A DNA stretch of 64,000 bases from NCBI RefSeq assembly GCF_000230895.2, contig NC_016604.1, positions 4,836,001-4,900,000 on the forward strand, in the 5' to 3' direction. Origin of the DNA: Mycolicibacterium rhodesiae NBB3 (GTDB lineage Bacteria; Actinomycetota; Actinomycetes; Mycobacteriales; Mycobacteriaceae). The notes beneath the pieces were generated by a model, which ran no database searches, was not told where the DNA came from, and saw only the letters and a list, made by a program, of their open reading frames with translations. Below are positions 1 through 7,893 of this stretch, piece by piece (position 1 is the first letter of the stretch; each line of letters begins with the position of its first letter). Position numbers and translations under genes: made by a program.

Positions 1-1274
1 CCCGTCAGCTGGCACGAAAAATGGCAAGGCACGCGAAAAAAACAGGGGCATCGGTCGATATCACGATCATTTCGCCGGTCGACTACATGCTGTACACGCC
101 GCTGCTGCCCGATGTCGCCGGCGGTCTGGTGGACGCCCGGTTCGTCGCGATTCCGCTCGCCAATGCCTTGACCGGGGTGCAGGCCATCCGCGGCCGAGTG
201 GACGAGGTCGACTTCGACGGCCGGACGGTGACGTTCACCGACCCCGAGGAACGCGTCCGCAGCCTGGCGTGGGACCGCCTGGTTCTCACGCCGGGCTCGG
301 TGACTCGGCTGTTCGACATCACCGGTCTGGCGGAGCACGCCCGCGGCCTCAAGTCGCCAGCCGAAGCGCTGTACCTGCGCGACCATGTGCTCCAGCAGCT
401 CGAACTGGCCGACGTCGACGACGATGCCGGCAGGGCGGAGGCGCGGCGCACGGTGGTGGTGGTCGGCGCGTCGTACTCCGGCACCGAGCTCGCCGTGCAG
501 CTGCGAGCGCTCGCCGATTCCGCGGCCAGACAGATGGACTTCGACCCCGCCGAGGTCAAGTTCGTCCTGCTCGATCTAGCCGAGCAGGTGATGCCGGAAG
601 TGGGGGAAAAGCTCGGTGCCGCCGCGCAGCGGGTGCTCAAGTCGCGTGGTATCGACGTGCGCCTCGGTGTGACGCTGGCCGAGGTCCATCCCGAACACGT
701 TGTGCTCAGCGATGACTCGTTGATCCGGACGCACACCGTCGCATGGGTCACCGGTGTCACCGGCGCACCGCTCATCGAGAAGCTCGGGCTGCCTACCGAG
801 CGCGGTCGTCTGAAGGTCACCACGGAGCTGCAGGTTCCCGGACACCCCGACGTGTTCGGTGCGGGCGACGCGGCCGCGGTACCCGACGTGACGCAGCCGG
901 GCGAGATCACGCCACCGACCGCGCAGCATGCGACACGGCAGGGAAAGGCGTTGGCCCGCAACGTCGCCGCAAGCCTGGGCTACGGAAAGGCCAAACCGTA
1001 CAAGCACCGCAACATGGGACTGGTCGTCGACCTCGGCCCCCGCTACGCCGTCGCCAACCCGCTCAACGTGCAGCTGTCGGGTTTCCCGGCCAAGGTCGTC
1101 ACCCGCGTCTACCACATCTATGCGATCCCGCGATTCGTCAACAGGTGGGCGGTGTCCCTGGCGTATCTGACCGACGTGTTCTTCGACCGGTCGGTCGTCT
1201 CGTTCGGGCTGTCGACGCAGGAGGACGCACGATTCGCCACCAGCGAGGGCATCCCGATGCCGAAGCCCGACTGA
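1..1274 (+). CDS. NDH-2-like FAD/NAD(P)-dependent oxidoreductase, 5' end cut by window edge
   Basis: This is a flavoprotein of the type II NADH dehydrogenase / pyridine nucleotide-disulfide oxidoreductase class, expected to pass electrons from NAD(P)H to a quinone or other acceptor at the membrane. The frame is open through base 3 upstream of the first ATG (21), so the N-terminal FAD Rossmann motif lies outside the window. Visible are 'SPVDYMLYTPLLPDVAGG' near the start, a second nucleotide-binding motif (VVVVGASYSGTELAVQL, about residue 145) and the FAD-contacting 'FGAGDAAAVPD' near residue 280. No membrane helix is evident. It could correspond to M. tuberculosis Rv1812c by neighbourhood, which is inference. 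The substrate cannot be told from sequence. Confidence 0.85.
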   Translation, partial: RQLARKMARHAKKTGASVDITIISPVDYMLYTPLLPDVAGGLVDARFVAIPLANALTGVQAIRGRVDEVDFDGRTVTFTDPEERVRSLAWDRLVLTPGSVTRLFDITGLAEHARGLKSPAEALYLRDHVLQQLELADVDDDAGRAEARRTVVVVGASYSGTELAVQLRALADSAARQMDFDPAEVKFVLLDLAEQVMPEVGEKLGAAAQRVLKSRGIDVRLGVTLAEVHPEHVVLSDDSLIRTHTVAWVTGVTGAPLIEKLGLPTERGRLKVTTELQVPGHPDVFGAGDAAAVPDVTQPGEITPPTAQHATRQGKALARNVAASLGYGKAKPYKHRNMGLVVDLGPRYAVANPLNVQLSGFPAKVVTRVYHIYAIPRFVNRWAVSLAYLTDVFFDRSVVSFGLSTQEDARFATSEGIPMPKPD

Positions 1275-1306
1275 TTGGATTCGGCGGAACGGGGAACGTT
1301 ACCGTC

Positions 1307-1498
1307 ATGGCTACATACCGCGTGTTGAATCCTCATGGTGACGTCGTCGACACCAAGGACATCGAGAGCGCCGACGATGCGCATGCCTGGTTTGTCGACC
1401 AGAAGGCAGAGCCCGAACTGGGCTGGCGCATGGAGGTCAAGACCGACGACGGTGACTGGGCATTCTTCGACGACAGCGAGGGTGACCGCAAGTACTGA
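1307..1498 (+). CDS. small acidic conserved hypothetical protein (63 aa)
   Basis: The ATG at 1307 opens a 63-residue acidic protein, MATYRVLNPHGDVVDTKDIE onward, ending EGDRKY. It lies 32 bp after the flavoprotein and 26 bp before the NUDIX gene, in the same direction. There are no cysteines, signal peptide or membrane segment. Small acidic proteins of this kind are common in mycobacteria and mostly uncharacterised. A longer frame runs upstream from 743 inside the flavoprotein gene, but its N-terminal part is an arginine-rich shadow. Function unknown. Confidence 0.7.
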   Translation: MATYRVLNPHGDVVDTKDIESADDAHAWFVDQKAEPELGWRMEVKTDDGDWAFFDDSEGDRKY

Positions 1499-1524
1499 CG
1501 TCGCGTGCCGACTAGGCTGGCGCG

Positions 1525-2010
1525 GTGCCCAAACTCAGCGCGGGTCTGCTGCTGTATCGCGTGATCGACGGTGAGCTCGAGGTGCTGATCGGCCACCCCG
1601 GCGGGCCGTTCTGGGCGCGCAAGGACGACGGTGCGTGGTCGATTCCCAAGGGCGAGTACGTCGAGGGCGAGGACCCGTGGACTGTGGCACAGCGCGAGTT
1701 CGAGGAAGAACTGGGCAAGAAGGTGCCCGTCGGCGCGCGTATCGACTTCGATCCGGTGAGGCAGCCCAGCGGCAAGGTGATCACGGCGTTCGCCGTTCGC
1801 GGTGACCTCGACCTCGACGGCTCGTTCTCCAACACATTCGAGATGGAGTGGCCCAAGGGTTCGGGAAAGCTCAGGGAGTTCCCCGAAATCGACCGCGTGG
1901 GTTGGTTTCCCGTGGCTGCGGCTCGGTCGAAGCTGCTGAAAGGGCAGCGTCCGCTGCTCGAGAGTCTGCTGTCGGCGCTCGAAGCCGACGAATCGGACGT
2001 GTCTCGATAG
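1525..2010 (+). CDS. NUDIX hydrolase
   Basis: This 161-aa NUDIX-fold pyrophosphohydrolase begins with GTG at 1525. The NUDIX box is complete at residues 43-64: G43, five residues, E49, seven residues, then REFEEELG, so the metal-binding glutamates are present. The start (PKLSAGLLLYRV) and the 'WARKDDGAWSIPKGE' segment match the cytosolic NUDIX group often annotated as NTP pyrophosphohydrolases. The substrate cannot be predicted. Its last 140 bp are overlapped on the opposite strand by the SnoaL-like gene, so one of the two 3' ends may be longer than its folded domain needs. Confidence 0.9.
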   Translation: MPKLSAGLLLYRVIDGELEVLIGHPGGPFWARKDDGAWSIPKGEYVEGEDPWTVAQREFEEELGKKVPVGARIDFDPVRQPSGKVITAFAVRGDLDLDGSFSNTFEMEWPKGSGKLREFPEIDRVGWFPVAAARSKLLKGQRPLLESLLSALEADESDVSR

Positions 2011-2431
2011 CGTTGATGGTCAGCGCGCGACCGTGGATCCGCCAGCCGGCCGGTGTGCGCAGGTACTCGTCGTCATACCGCACATGCCAAACGAGGTCGG
2101 TGATCGGACCGTCGGCGCTCGTCCAATGATGCGCGATACAAGTGATCCGGCCCAACGCGTGGTCGGCGCGCTCGCCCGCGGCGTACACCTCGCCGACGAT
2201 CGCATGTTCTGTGCGGGTCACCGGGGCCAGCGCCGCCATCGCGGCGCGGACACCGTCGCGGCCGTGATGGATACGTACCGGCTCCAACGTGCGCGGCGGA
2301 TCTGGCAACCGTAGTTCGGCTATGGGCGTGAACAATTCGAGCACGTCGTCGAAGCGCCGATCGTCGACGGCCGACGCATAGAGATGAACCAGGTCGGCGA
2401 TCGCCAGCCGGTCAGACGTTCGTAGTCTCAT
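1871..2431 (-). CDS. SnoaL-like (NTF2-fold) protein, coupled to the kinase
   Basis: This 186-aa protein has an NTF2/SnoaL-like alpha-beta cone fold: RLAIADLVHLYASAVDDRRF at the N terminus, then VRIHHGRDGVRAAM and the late WHVRYDDEYLRTPAGWRIHGRAL strand pair. Members are small ligand-binding proteins, isomerases or ring-hydroxylase-like subunits; no specific reaction can be assigned. The ATG (2431-2429) overlaps the kinase stop as ATGA, so it is probably translated by coupling to the kinase. The conserved fold ends near residue 145; the last ~40 residues, rich in Arg, Ala and Pro, are encoded antisense to the NUDIX gene and may be a poorly conserved tail. Confidence 0.8.
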   Translation of the reverse strand: MRLRTSDRLAIADLVHLYASAVDDRRFDDVLELFTPIAELRLPDPPRTLEPVRIHHGRDGVRAAMAALAPVTRTEHAIVGEVYAAGERADHALGRITCIAHHWTSADGPITDLVWHVRYDDEYLRTPAGWRIHGRALTINAIETRPIRRLRAPTADSRAADAALSAASTEPQPRETNPRGRFRGTP

Positions 2432-3879
2432 GGCAGCACGGGTAGCCCGTTGCTCTCCCGGATATCCCTTCGGCATTCGCGACGGGTCTGCCCGGTTTGT
2501 TGCATGCACACGAGCACCGGAGACTCTTCGGCGACCGGCAGTGGTTCCTCGGTCGGCTCGGTGGTGACCGTGGGGCTCGGGATGTCGCCCTGGGTGAGTG
2601 ACCACACCGAGGTGCCCGTGGTCTGCAGCGTCGAACAGTACGCAGTGGACCCGTCGGAGGTGGTGGCTGTGCTGCCGACGGGCGAGCAGTTGGCGCCGAT
2701 CACGGCGGCGGCGGTGGCCGCCGATGTCGTTGTGGCCGTGGGGGTGTCCGTGTCCGTGGTCGGTGGGGGCGCCGCTGTGGTCGACGGTGACGGCGGCGGC
2801 TCCGGCGGTGGCGGCAGGGGCGTGGTGGGCTTCGTGACCGTCGGCGATGTGGAAGTCGGTGCGGCGGCCGGGCGGTCGTCGTCGGCACGCCGCGTCTCGA
2901 AGACGGCGACTGCGATCGCCGCAACCAAGAGCACTGCCAGGATCGCCGGGACGATGACGCCGGCGCGCATCAAGGACCGTCCCGCTGCTCTCTGCGGCGG
3001 TAGCGGGGTGGCAAGGCTGGTCCCGTCGTCGCCGGGGGTGCCTCCGAGTTGATGGGCCAGCGCTCGCGCGAAGTCGGCGCACCGTTCGAACCGGTCCGCA
3101 GGGGCCTTCGCCAGCGCCTTGGCGAGGACCGGATCCAGCCCTGCCAGCTCCGGGCGCTGATCGCCGATGGCGGGCGGTGCCTTCGACAGGTGCTGGCTGA
3201 TCACGACCGCAGGATTGGAGTGCTGGAACGGTGGCGAGCCGGTGAGCAGGTGAAAGGCCGTGGCTGCCAACGCATATTGGTCGGCCCGGCCATCGAGGCG
3301 TTCACCCATCAACTGCTCGGGTGCGGCGTAGGACACGGTGCCGACGGTCATGTTCGTCGCTGTCAGGCCGCTGATGTCGTTGGCCCAGCGCGCGATTCCG
3401 AAGTCGGCGAGCAGAATCCGTTGATCGTTGGACTCGGGGTTGGCGAGCAGGATGTTGGCGGGCTTGACGTCGCGGTGCAGCAGGTTGCGCTGATGTGCGT
3501 AGTCCAGGGCATCGGCGACGGCGCTGATGATCTCGGCGACTTCGCCTCTGGCCATGCCGTCGGGGTAGCGCTCACGCAGTAGGCGCGCCGCGTCGGTGCC
3601 TTCGACATAGTCCATCGAGATCCACAGTTGGCCGTCGAACTCTCCGCGGTCGTGGACACCGACGATGTGCGGATGCCACAGGGTCGCAGCGATGTCCGCC
3701 TCGCGGTCGAAACGTTCCCGGTATTCACCGTCGGCGGACACCGATGTGGGTAGCACCTTCAGTGCGTCCTGGCGCGGCAGCCGAGGGTGTTGTGCGAGAT
3801 AGACCTCGCCCATGCCACCGGCGCCGAGCTGTCGCACGATGGTGTAACCCGCGAACGTCGCGCCATCAGCCAACGGCAT
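2428..3879 (-). CDS. transmembrane serine/threonine protein kinase, PknF-like
   Basis: This 483-aa receptor-type Hanks kinase has an intracellular catalytic domain (about 1-275) with P-loop GAGGMG (19-24), K41, HRDVKPAN with D137, DFG (159-161), an activation loop with several Thr, and APE (186-188). A single membrane helix spans about 305-327. A Pro/Thr-rich linker leads to an extracytoplasmic module from residue 395 (GANCSPVG...AYCSTLQ...VWSLTQGDIPSP) containing two of its four Cys. This short module recurs, from memory, in other mycobacterial kinases and secreted proteins. The size and layout resemble PknF/PknI, with no PASTA repeats. The SnoaL-like gene overlaps its stop by 4 bp. Ligand and substrates are unknown. 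Confidence 0.93.
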   Translation of the reverse strand: MPLADGATFAGYTIVRQLGAGGMGEVYLAQHPRLPRQDALKVLPTSVSADGEYRERFDREADIAATLWHPHIVGVHDRGEFDGQLWISMDYVEGTDAARLLRERYPDGMARGEVAEIISAVADALDYAHQRNLLHRDVKPANILLANPESNDQRILLADFGIARWANDISGLTATNMTVGTVSYAAPEQLMGERLDGRADQYALAATAFHLLTGSPPFQHSNPAVVISQHLSKAPPAIGDQRPELAGLDPVLAKALAKAPADRFERCADFARALAHQLGGTPGDDGTSLATPLPPQRAAGRSLMRAGVIVPAILAVLLVAAIAVAVFETRRADDDRPAAAPTSTSPTVTKPTTPLPPPPEPPPSPSTTAAPPPTTDTDTPTATTTSAATAAAVIGANCSPVGSTATTSDGSTAYCSTLQTTGTSVWSLTQGDIPSPTVTTEPTEEPLPVAEESPVLVCMQQTGQTRRECRRDIRESNGLPVLP

Positions 3880-3901
3880 GGGCGAATAGTACGAGATACG
3901 G

Positions 3902-5023
3902 CTACAGGTCGAGGGTGAGACTCGAACCCTCGGCGGCGCGGGACATGCAGATCAACATCATCTGGTTCTCGTGTTCGGGAGCTGTGAGCAGTGTGTCGCG
4001 GTGGTCGACGGCGCCTCCGAGAACACTGAGCACCCGCGTCCGGCATGTTCCGCAGAAGCCTTGCTGGCAGGAGTAGGGCGCATCGACGCCCGAGCGCTTC
4101 AGCGCCGCGAGCAGGGTCTCGTCGGCGGCCACGCGGATCTGTTGCCCGGTCGATGCGATCGTGACGGCGAACTCCCTGCCGTCCACCACGGGTGGCGCGG
4201 CGAAGCGCTCGAAGTGCAGCTCGACTTTGGCCCGTCCGGCCAACTCCGAGCGGATCGACGTGAGCATCGCGGCAGGGCCGCACGCGTACACCGCGGTGCC
4301 GTCCGGACAGTCGCCGAGCAGATCGTGTGGGGTCGGCCGCCCGTCGACGTCGTCGGTGTGAATGCGCACGCGGTTTGCCGACCCGAGTGCGGCGACCTCG
4401 TCGAGAAACGGCAGGCTGTCGCGTGTGCGACCGGCATAGACCATCGACCATTCGACGCCGAGGCGCTGGGCCAACGCCAGCATCGGCAGGATCGGCGTGA
4501 TCCCGATCCCGCCCGCGATGAACCGGAACCGCCGTGTCGGTGAGCCGTAGCCGGGAACGGTCAGCGGAAACGCGTTTCGTGGACCATGTGTCGTCACCGT
4601 CGCGCCGACGTCGAGACCGTCGTGTACCTCGATGGACCCGCCGCCGCCGTCGGGAATCCGCCGCACGGCGATGCGGTAGGTGTCGGGCCACTGCGGGTCA
4701 CCGCACAGCGAGTACTGACGGAGGCGGCCGCTCGGCAGATGCAGGTCGAGGTGCGCGCCCGGATGCCAAGGGGGCAAGGGTTTTCCGTCCGCAGCGGCGA
4801 ACGTCAACGCCACGACGTTCTCGTCGTGGGCGACGGTCTCCCTGGCGACCACACGCAGCAGGCGGGTTCGGTCGGACGCTTCTGGAAGAGTGACTCGGCG
4901 GGTCGCGCCCGCCATCGCGTCCATCCCAGCGATCATCGCGCCGGCGATACCTATCATCCAGTCGCGACGCTGCGGCCGGAACGGATTCGACGGCAGCTGC
5001 CGATAGCGCTCGCGGAGACCCAT
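3902..5023 (-). CDS. FAD/NAD(P)H oxidoreductase with C-terminal [2Fe-2S] ferredoxin domain
   Basis: This 373-aa phthalate-dioxygenase-reductase-like electron transfer protein has a flavin-binding barrel with RQYSL (102-106), an NAD(P)-binding domain with GGIGITP (171-177) and ACGP (247-250), and a plant-type ferredoxin domain whose cluster ligands are C319, C324, C327 and C359 (CxxxxCxxC...C). Such proteins reduce oxygenases. The ATG at 5023 shares one base with the stop of the upstream di-iron-like gene (TGATG), so the two are co-translated and probably partners. An Ala/Met/Gly hydrophobic stretch near residues 22-40 may be a weak membrane anchor. The open frame continues to 5434, but only inside the upstream gene. 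Confidence 0.92.
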   Translation of the reverse strand: MGLRERYRQLPSNPFRPQRRDWMIGIAGAMIAGMDAMAGATRRVTLPEASDRTRLLRVVARETVAHDENVVALTFAAADGKPLPPWHPGAHLDLHLPSGRLRQYSLCGDPQWPDTYRIAVRRIPDGGGGSIEVHDGLDVGATVTTHGPRNAFPLTVPGYGSPTRRFRFIAGGIGITPILPMLALAQRLGVEWSMVYAGRTRDSLPFLDEVAALGSANRVRIHTDDVDGRPTPHDLLGDCPDGTAVYACGPAAMLTSIRSELAGRAKVELHFERFAAPPVVDGREFAVTIASTGQQIRVAADETLLAALKRSGVDAPYSCQQGFCGTCRTRVLSVLGGAVDHRDTLLTAPEHENQMMLICMSRAAEGSSLTLDL

Positions 5024-5937
5024 CAAAGGTGAGCTGCGCGGGCGGCGGGCGAGGTGGCCAGGTAGGCAACAGCCTGCGCGGTCGAGCCCATCTGTTCCGG
5101 GGTGTACGCGGGCCGGAAGTACGTCAGGGTCTGAGAGCCGAACAGGGTGCGGAACTTGGGCAGCAACCCGAGCTTGGAGTCGTGCATGCGCAGTCGTTGC
5201 ATCTTCCAGAAGCCGATATCGGTGGCCGGATCGGCGGTGAACAGGTAGCGCGTTCCGCGTTGGAAGAAGACGAAGATCGCGGTCGCGGCCACACTCATGG
5301 CCCGGATGCGGTCGAGGTAGCTGTGGTGGAAGTACACGGCCACATCGTGGGCGACGCTGCGGTGCTCGACCTCCTCGCTGCCGTGCCACCGAAAGATGTC
5401 GACCATCGTCGGGTCGGCGCCGTAGTCGTCCCACGTCGAGTTGAGCGCGAAATCACCGAGCACCGCGGTGTAGTGCTCGATCGCCGCGATCAGCCACAGG
5501 CGTTCGCACAGGTTGTTCAGCCGCCGCTTCGGATTCGTCGAAGTCGTTGGCGCCAAGATCTTTCCGAACAGATACTCCACCATCTCGAGTATCGGGGCAG
5601 GGTCGACGCCGTTGCCGATCAGAAAGTGGCGGATCACGTCGTCGTGCGCCGCGGCGTGCGTGGCTTCCTGGCCGATGAAACCCCGGATGTCCTCGGCGAG
5701 CTTGGGGTCCTTCACGTAAGGCAGCGCCTCGTTGAAGGTGTCGACGAACCAATGCTCGGCGGTGGGCAGCACGACGTTGAAGAGGTTGATCATCGTGGAC
5801 GCGACCGGGTGCGACGGGATCCATTCCAGGGGGACGTCGGAGACGTCGAAGTGCACCTTGCGGGCCTGGATCTGCACCGGCCCGGGATCGACTTCCCGCG
5901 CGTGCAATATGGCTGGCAGAACCGGCGATTGTGCCAT
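5023..5937 (-). CDS. 'metal-dependent hydrolase' (PF10118-type) with a di-iron carboxylate ligand pattern
   Basis: This 304-aa protein belongs to a family named predicted metal-dependent hydrolase. The residues visible here fit a four-helix di-iron carboxylate site better: E61 (TAEHW), E91xxH94 (QEATH), E154 (AIEHY) and E189xxH192 (EEVEH), with within-pair spacings of 30 and 35 residues as in ferritin-like oxygenases and R2 subunits. The start MAQSPVL (5937) is chosen over GTG 5967 because GGGAGG lies at a good distance upstream. The downstream gene, overlapping by one base, is a FAD/[2Fe-2S] reductase. That context suggests an O2-dependent hydroxylase or desaturase; substrate unknown. Family assignment is from memory. 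Confidence 0.85.
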   Translation of the reverse strand: MAQSPVLPAILHAREVDPGPVQIQARKVHFDVSDVPLEWIPSHPVASTMINLFNVVLPTAEHWFVDTFNEALPYVKDPKLAEDIRGFIGQEATHAAAHDDVIRHFLIGNGVDPAPILEMVEYLFGKILAPTTSTNPKRRLNNLCERLWLIAAIEHYTAVLGDFALNSTWDDYGADPTMVDIFRWHGSEEVEHRSVAHDVAVYFHHSYLDRIRAMSVAATAIFVFFQRGTRYLFTADPATDIGFWKMQRLRMHDSKLGLLPKFRTLFGSQTLTYFRPAYTPEQMGSTAQAVAYLATSPAARAAHL

Positions 5938-6055
5938 GGCGGACTCCCTCCCGAGAAGGTCGTGCACCGGAGCTTACTGGAAGTAGGTGGGAACGCCGGT
6001 ATCGGGTTTTCGGTGGTGCGTTTCAGGTGCTCGCGCGCGGTCAATACAGCTGGCC

Positions 6056-6901
6056 ATGGCGGGTTTCGGTGATGTGCTGAATTGGACACGGAATCAGGTC
6101 ACGTCGCGTGTTCCGAAGGCTGACCTGGATCAACGCGACGCCGACTACATCCGAGAACAGCTGCCCGGATTGTGGCTGCTGGCGTCGCTGTACTTCCGTG
6201 CCGACGTCCGTGGCCTCGATCGGATTCCCAAAGACGGACCCGTGTTACTCGTCGGGAATCACAGCGGCGGCAATCTCCCGCCGGACACCTTCGTATTCAC
6301 GTTGGCGTTCTGCTCCTACTTCGGTGTCGAGCGGCCGTTCTACCAACTGGCCCACAACCTCGTCGTGTCGATGCCAGGGCTTGGGTCGCTGCGCAAGTTC
6401 GGCACCGTGGCCGCCAACCACGACAACGCCACCCTCGCACTGGAATCGGGTGCGGCGCTGCTGGTGTATCCAGGCGGCGATTACGAAGTGTTTCGGCCGT
6501 CGTGGGAAGGCAACAAGGTCGACTTCGGCGGTCGCAAGGGTTACGTGAAGCTGGCCCGCGACGCCGGGGTGCCGATCGTGCCGATCGCCAGCGTCGGCGG
6601 CCAGGAGGCGGCTCTCTTCCTCGACCGCGGGCAGTGGCTCGCCAGACTGCTCGGTGTCGACAAGATCGCACGGCTGAAGAGCGTCCCGATTTTGCTCGCG
6701 CCGCCATGGGGTCTGACGGTCAGCGACATGGTGCCGCGCCTGCCGCTGCCGACGAAGATCGCGATCGAGGTGCAGGACGCGATCGACGCGGAGGACATCG
6801 CGGTCAGCGACGACGATGTCGTCCACGAGAAGGTGGAGGCCAGCCTGCAGGCCGGGGTGGACCGGTTGGCGGCGGAACGACGATTCCCGGTGCTCGGCTG
6901 A
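6056..6901 (+). CDS. PlsC-like lysophospholipid/glycerol acyltransferase
   Basis: This 281-aa acyltransferase of the LPLAT superfamily would transfer an acyl chain from acyl-CoA or ACP to a lipid alcohol at the membrane. Block I is NHSGGNLPPD, a longer-spaced version of the usual NHxxxxD, placing the catalytic His near residue 71. Block III is the typical YPGGDYEVFRPSWEGNKVDF, and block IV is VPIVPIASVGGQEA. This arrangement resembles the MGAT/DGAT2-like branch rather than PlsC of phosphatidate synthesis. ATG at 6056 (MAGFGDVL) is preferred to an in-frame upstream ATG at 5987. It is divergent from the di-iron gene and is followed 31 bp later by a SRPBCC gene. Confidence 0.88.
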   Translation: MAGFGDVLNWTRNQVTSRVPKADLDQRDADYIREQLPGLWLLASLYFRADVRGLDRIPKDGPVLLVGNHSGGNLPPDTFVFTLAFCSYFGVERPFYQLAHNLVVSMPGLGSLRKFGTVAANHDNATLALESGAALLVYPGGDYEVFRPSWEGNKVDFGGRKGYVKLARDAGVPIVPIASVGGQEAALFLDRGQWLARLLGVDKIARLKSVPILLAPPWGLTVSDMVPRLPLPTKIAIEVQDAIDAEDIAVSDDDVVHEKVEASLQAGVDRLAAERRFPVLG

Positions 6902-6932
6902 TGCGCGTTTTCGCGAAGAAGAGGCGGTCCTG

Positions 6933-7367
6933 ATGAGGGTTCAACGGCAGTGCGTCATCGACGCCGATCGCGAAGCGGTGTGGAAGGTCGTCAGCAGTCC
7001 CGAGTGCTACCCGGAATTCATGGCCAGCCTCGAGCGGTGGGAGATGAACGACGATGGGCCCGCACGCCTGGGCGCCCGCTATACCGTGCACTGGAAGGTC
7101 GGCTCGGTGCCGATCGGCGGCGTCATCGAGCTCGTCGAATTCGAAGCGCCGCGCGAAGTGTCCTGGGTCGGCCTGACCGGTGTCTCACAGCGCGGACGGT
7201 TCCGGTTGCGCGAGACGTCCGACGGTCGAACGAAGGTCACCTTCCGACTGGCCTACGAATCTGCGGGCAACCTGCTCGGACTGATCGCCGACCGGGTCGC
7301 CGCCGGCCAGGTGGGACGGAACATGGGGGAGACGCTGAAGAACCTGCGTCAGATGGTCGAGGGTTAG
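6933..7367 (+). CDS. SRPBCC (polyketide cyclase/START-like) lipid-binding protein
   Basis: This 144-aa single-domain SRPBCC protein shows VQRQCVIDADREAVWKVVSSPECYPEF at its start, the usual helix-grip signature, and a C-terminal amphipathic helix (GRNMGETLKNLRQMVEG). Such proteins bind hydrophobic ligands in a deep cavity or act as cyclases and aromatases. ATG 6933 is preceded by a purine-rich stretch (GAAGAAGAGGCGG). It follows the acyltransferase closely and probably shares its transcript, so a lipid or acyl ligand is reasonable inference. No catalytic residues are diagnostic. Confidence 0.85.
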   Translation: MRVQRQCVIDADREAVWKVVSSPECYPEFMASLERWEMNDDGPARLGARYTVHWKVGSVPIGGVIELVEFEAPREVSWVGLTGVSQRGRFRLRETSDGRTKVTFRLAYESAGNLLGLIADRVAAGQVGRNMGETLKNLRQMVEG

Positions 7368-7373
7368 GGGTAC

Positions 7374-7814
7374 TCAGCCGGGAGGCGCGACAGGAGCGCC
7401 CGCGCCGGGAGCGCCCTGGATCGGCACCACCGGCGTGGGTGTCACGGTCGTGACGCCGTTGCCGCCGACCCTCGGGCCACCGGCGGAGCCCATCTCGGCA
7501 AGCTTGTCGGCCGCGGTCTGAGTGCAGTCGAGGAACAGCTGGACTTTTGCCGCCGGGTTTCCCTGGCTCGAGGACTTGATGAGTTTCTGACTGCTCACCA
7601 AACACTGCGATTGCTGCAGAACGCTGCCGGTCTTGCCGCCGAAGAGCGGCTTGATCCCCTGGCTTTCCAGTATCTGGATGGCTCTGCCGTACGGCTCGTC
7701 AATCACGTTCGCGGCACCGCCGGCGCTCGGCTGAGACATGGCGATCCCCGCGCCGACCAGTGCGACGGACCCGACTGCCACGAGCCCCCCGCTCAGCACA
7801 ACGAGCTTTTTCAC
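7374..7814 (-). CDS. exported hypothetical protein with Pro/Gly/Val-rich tail
   Basis: This 146-aa protein has a clear N-terminal export signal: MKKLVVLSGG followed by a hydrophobic stretch to about residue 27. The mature part has a short domain, EPYGRAIQILESQGIKPLFGG, resembling a PASTA-like helix-strand motif, with two cysteines (QCLVSS and LFLDCTQTAADKL) that could form a disulfide. The last ~35 residues are low-complexity, rich in Gly, Pro and Val. A GGGAGA Shine-Dalgarno sequence precedes ATG 7814. Mycobacteria carry many small exported proteins of this shape; function unknown. Confidence 0.8.
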   Translation of the reverse strand: MKKLVVLSGGLVAVGSVALVGAGIAMSQPSAGGAANVIDEPYGRAIQILESQGIKPLFGGKTGSVLQQSQCLVSSQKLIKSSSQGNPAAKVQLFLDCTQTAADKLAEMGSAGGPRVGGNGVTTVTPTPVVPIQGAPGAGAPVAPPG

Positions 7815-7893
7815 GTGATCTCTCCCTACGTCGGTGCGGTGCGAACATATCGCAGGCGTGACGTTTGTGAAACCGGAGAAGAAGCGCGCAGCG

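Noticed and set aside
2432..3082. N-terminal extension of the SnoaL-like frame to 3082
   Set aside because: The extra ~217 residues are Arg/His/Pro-rich and antisense to, or in another frame of, the kinase gene; the ATGA junction at 2431 gives a better start.
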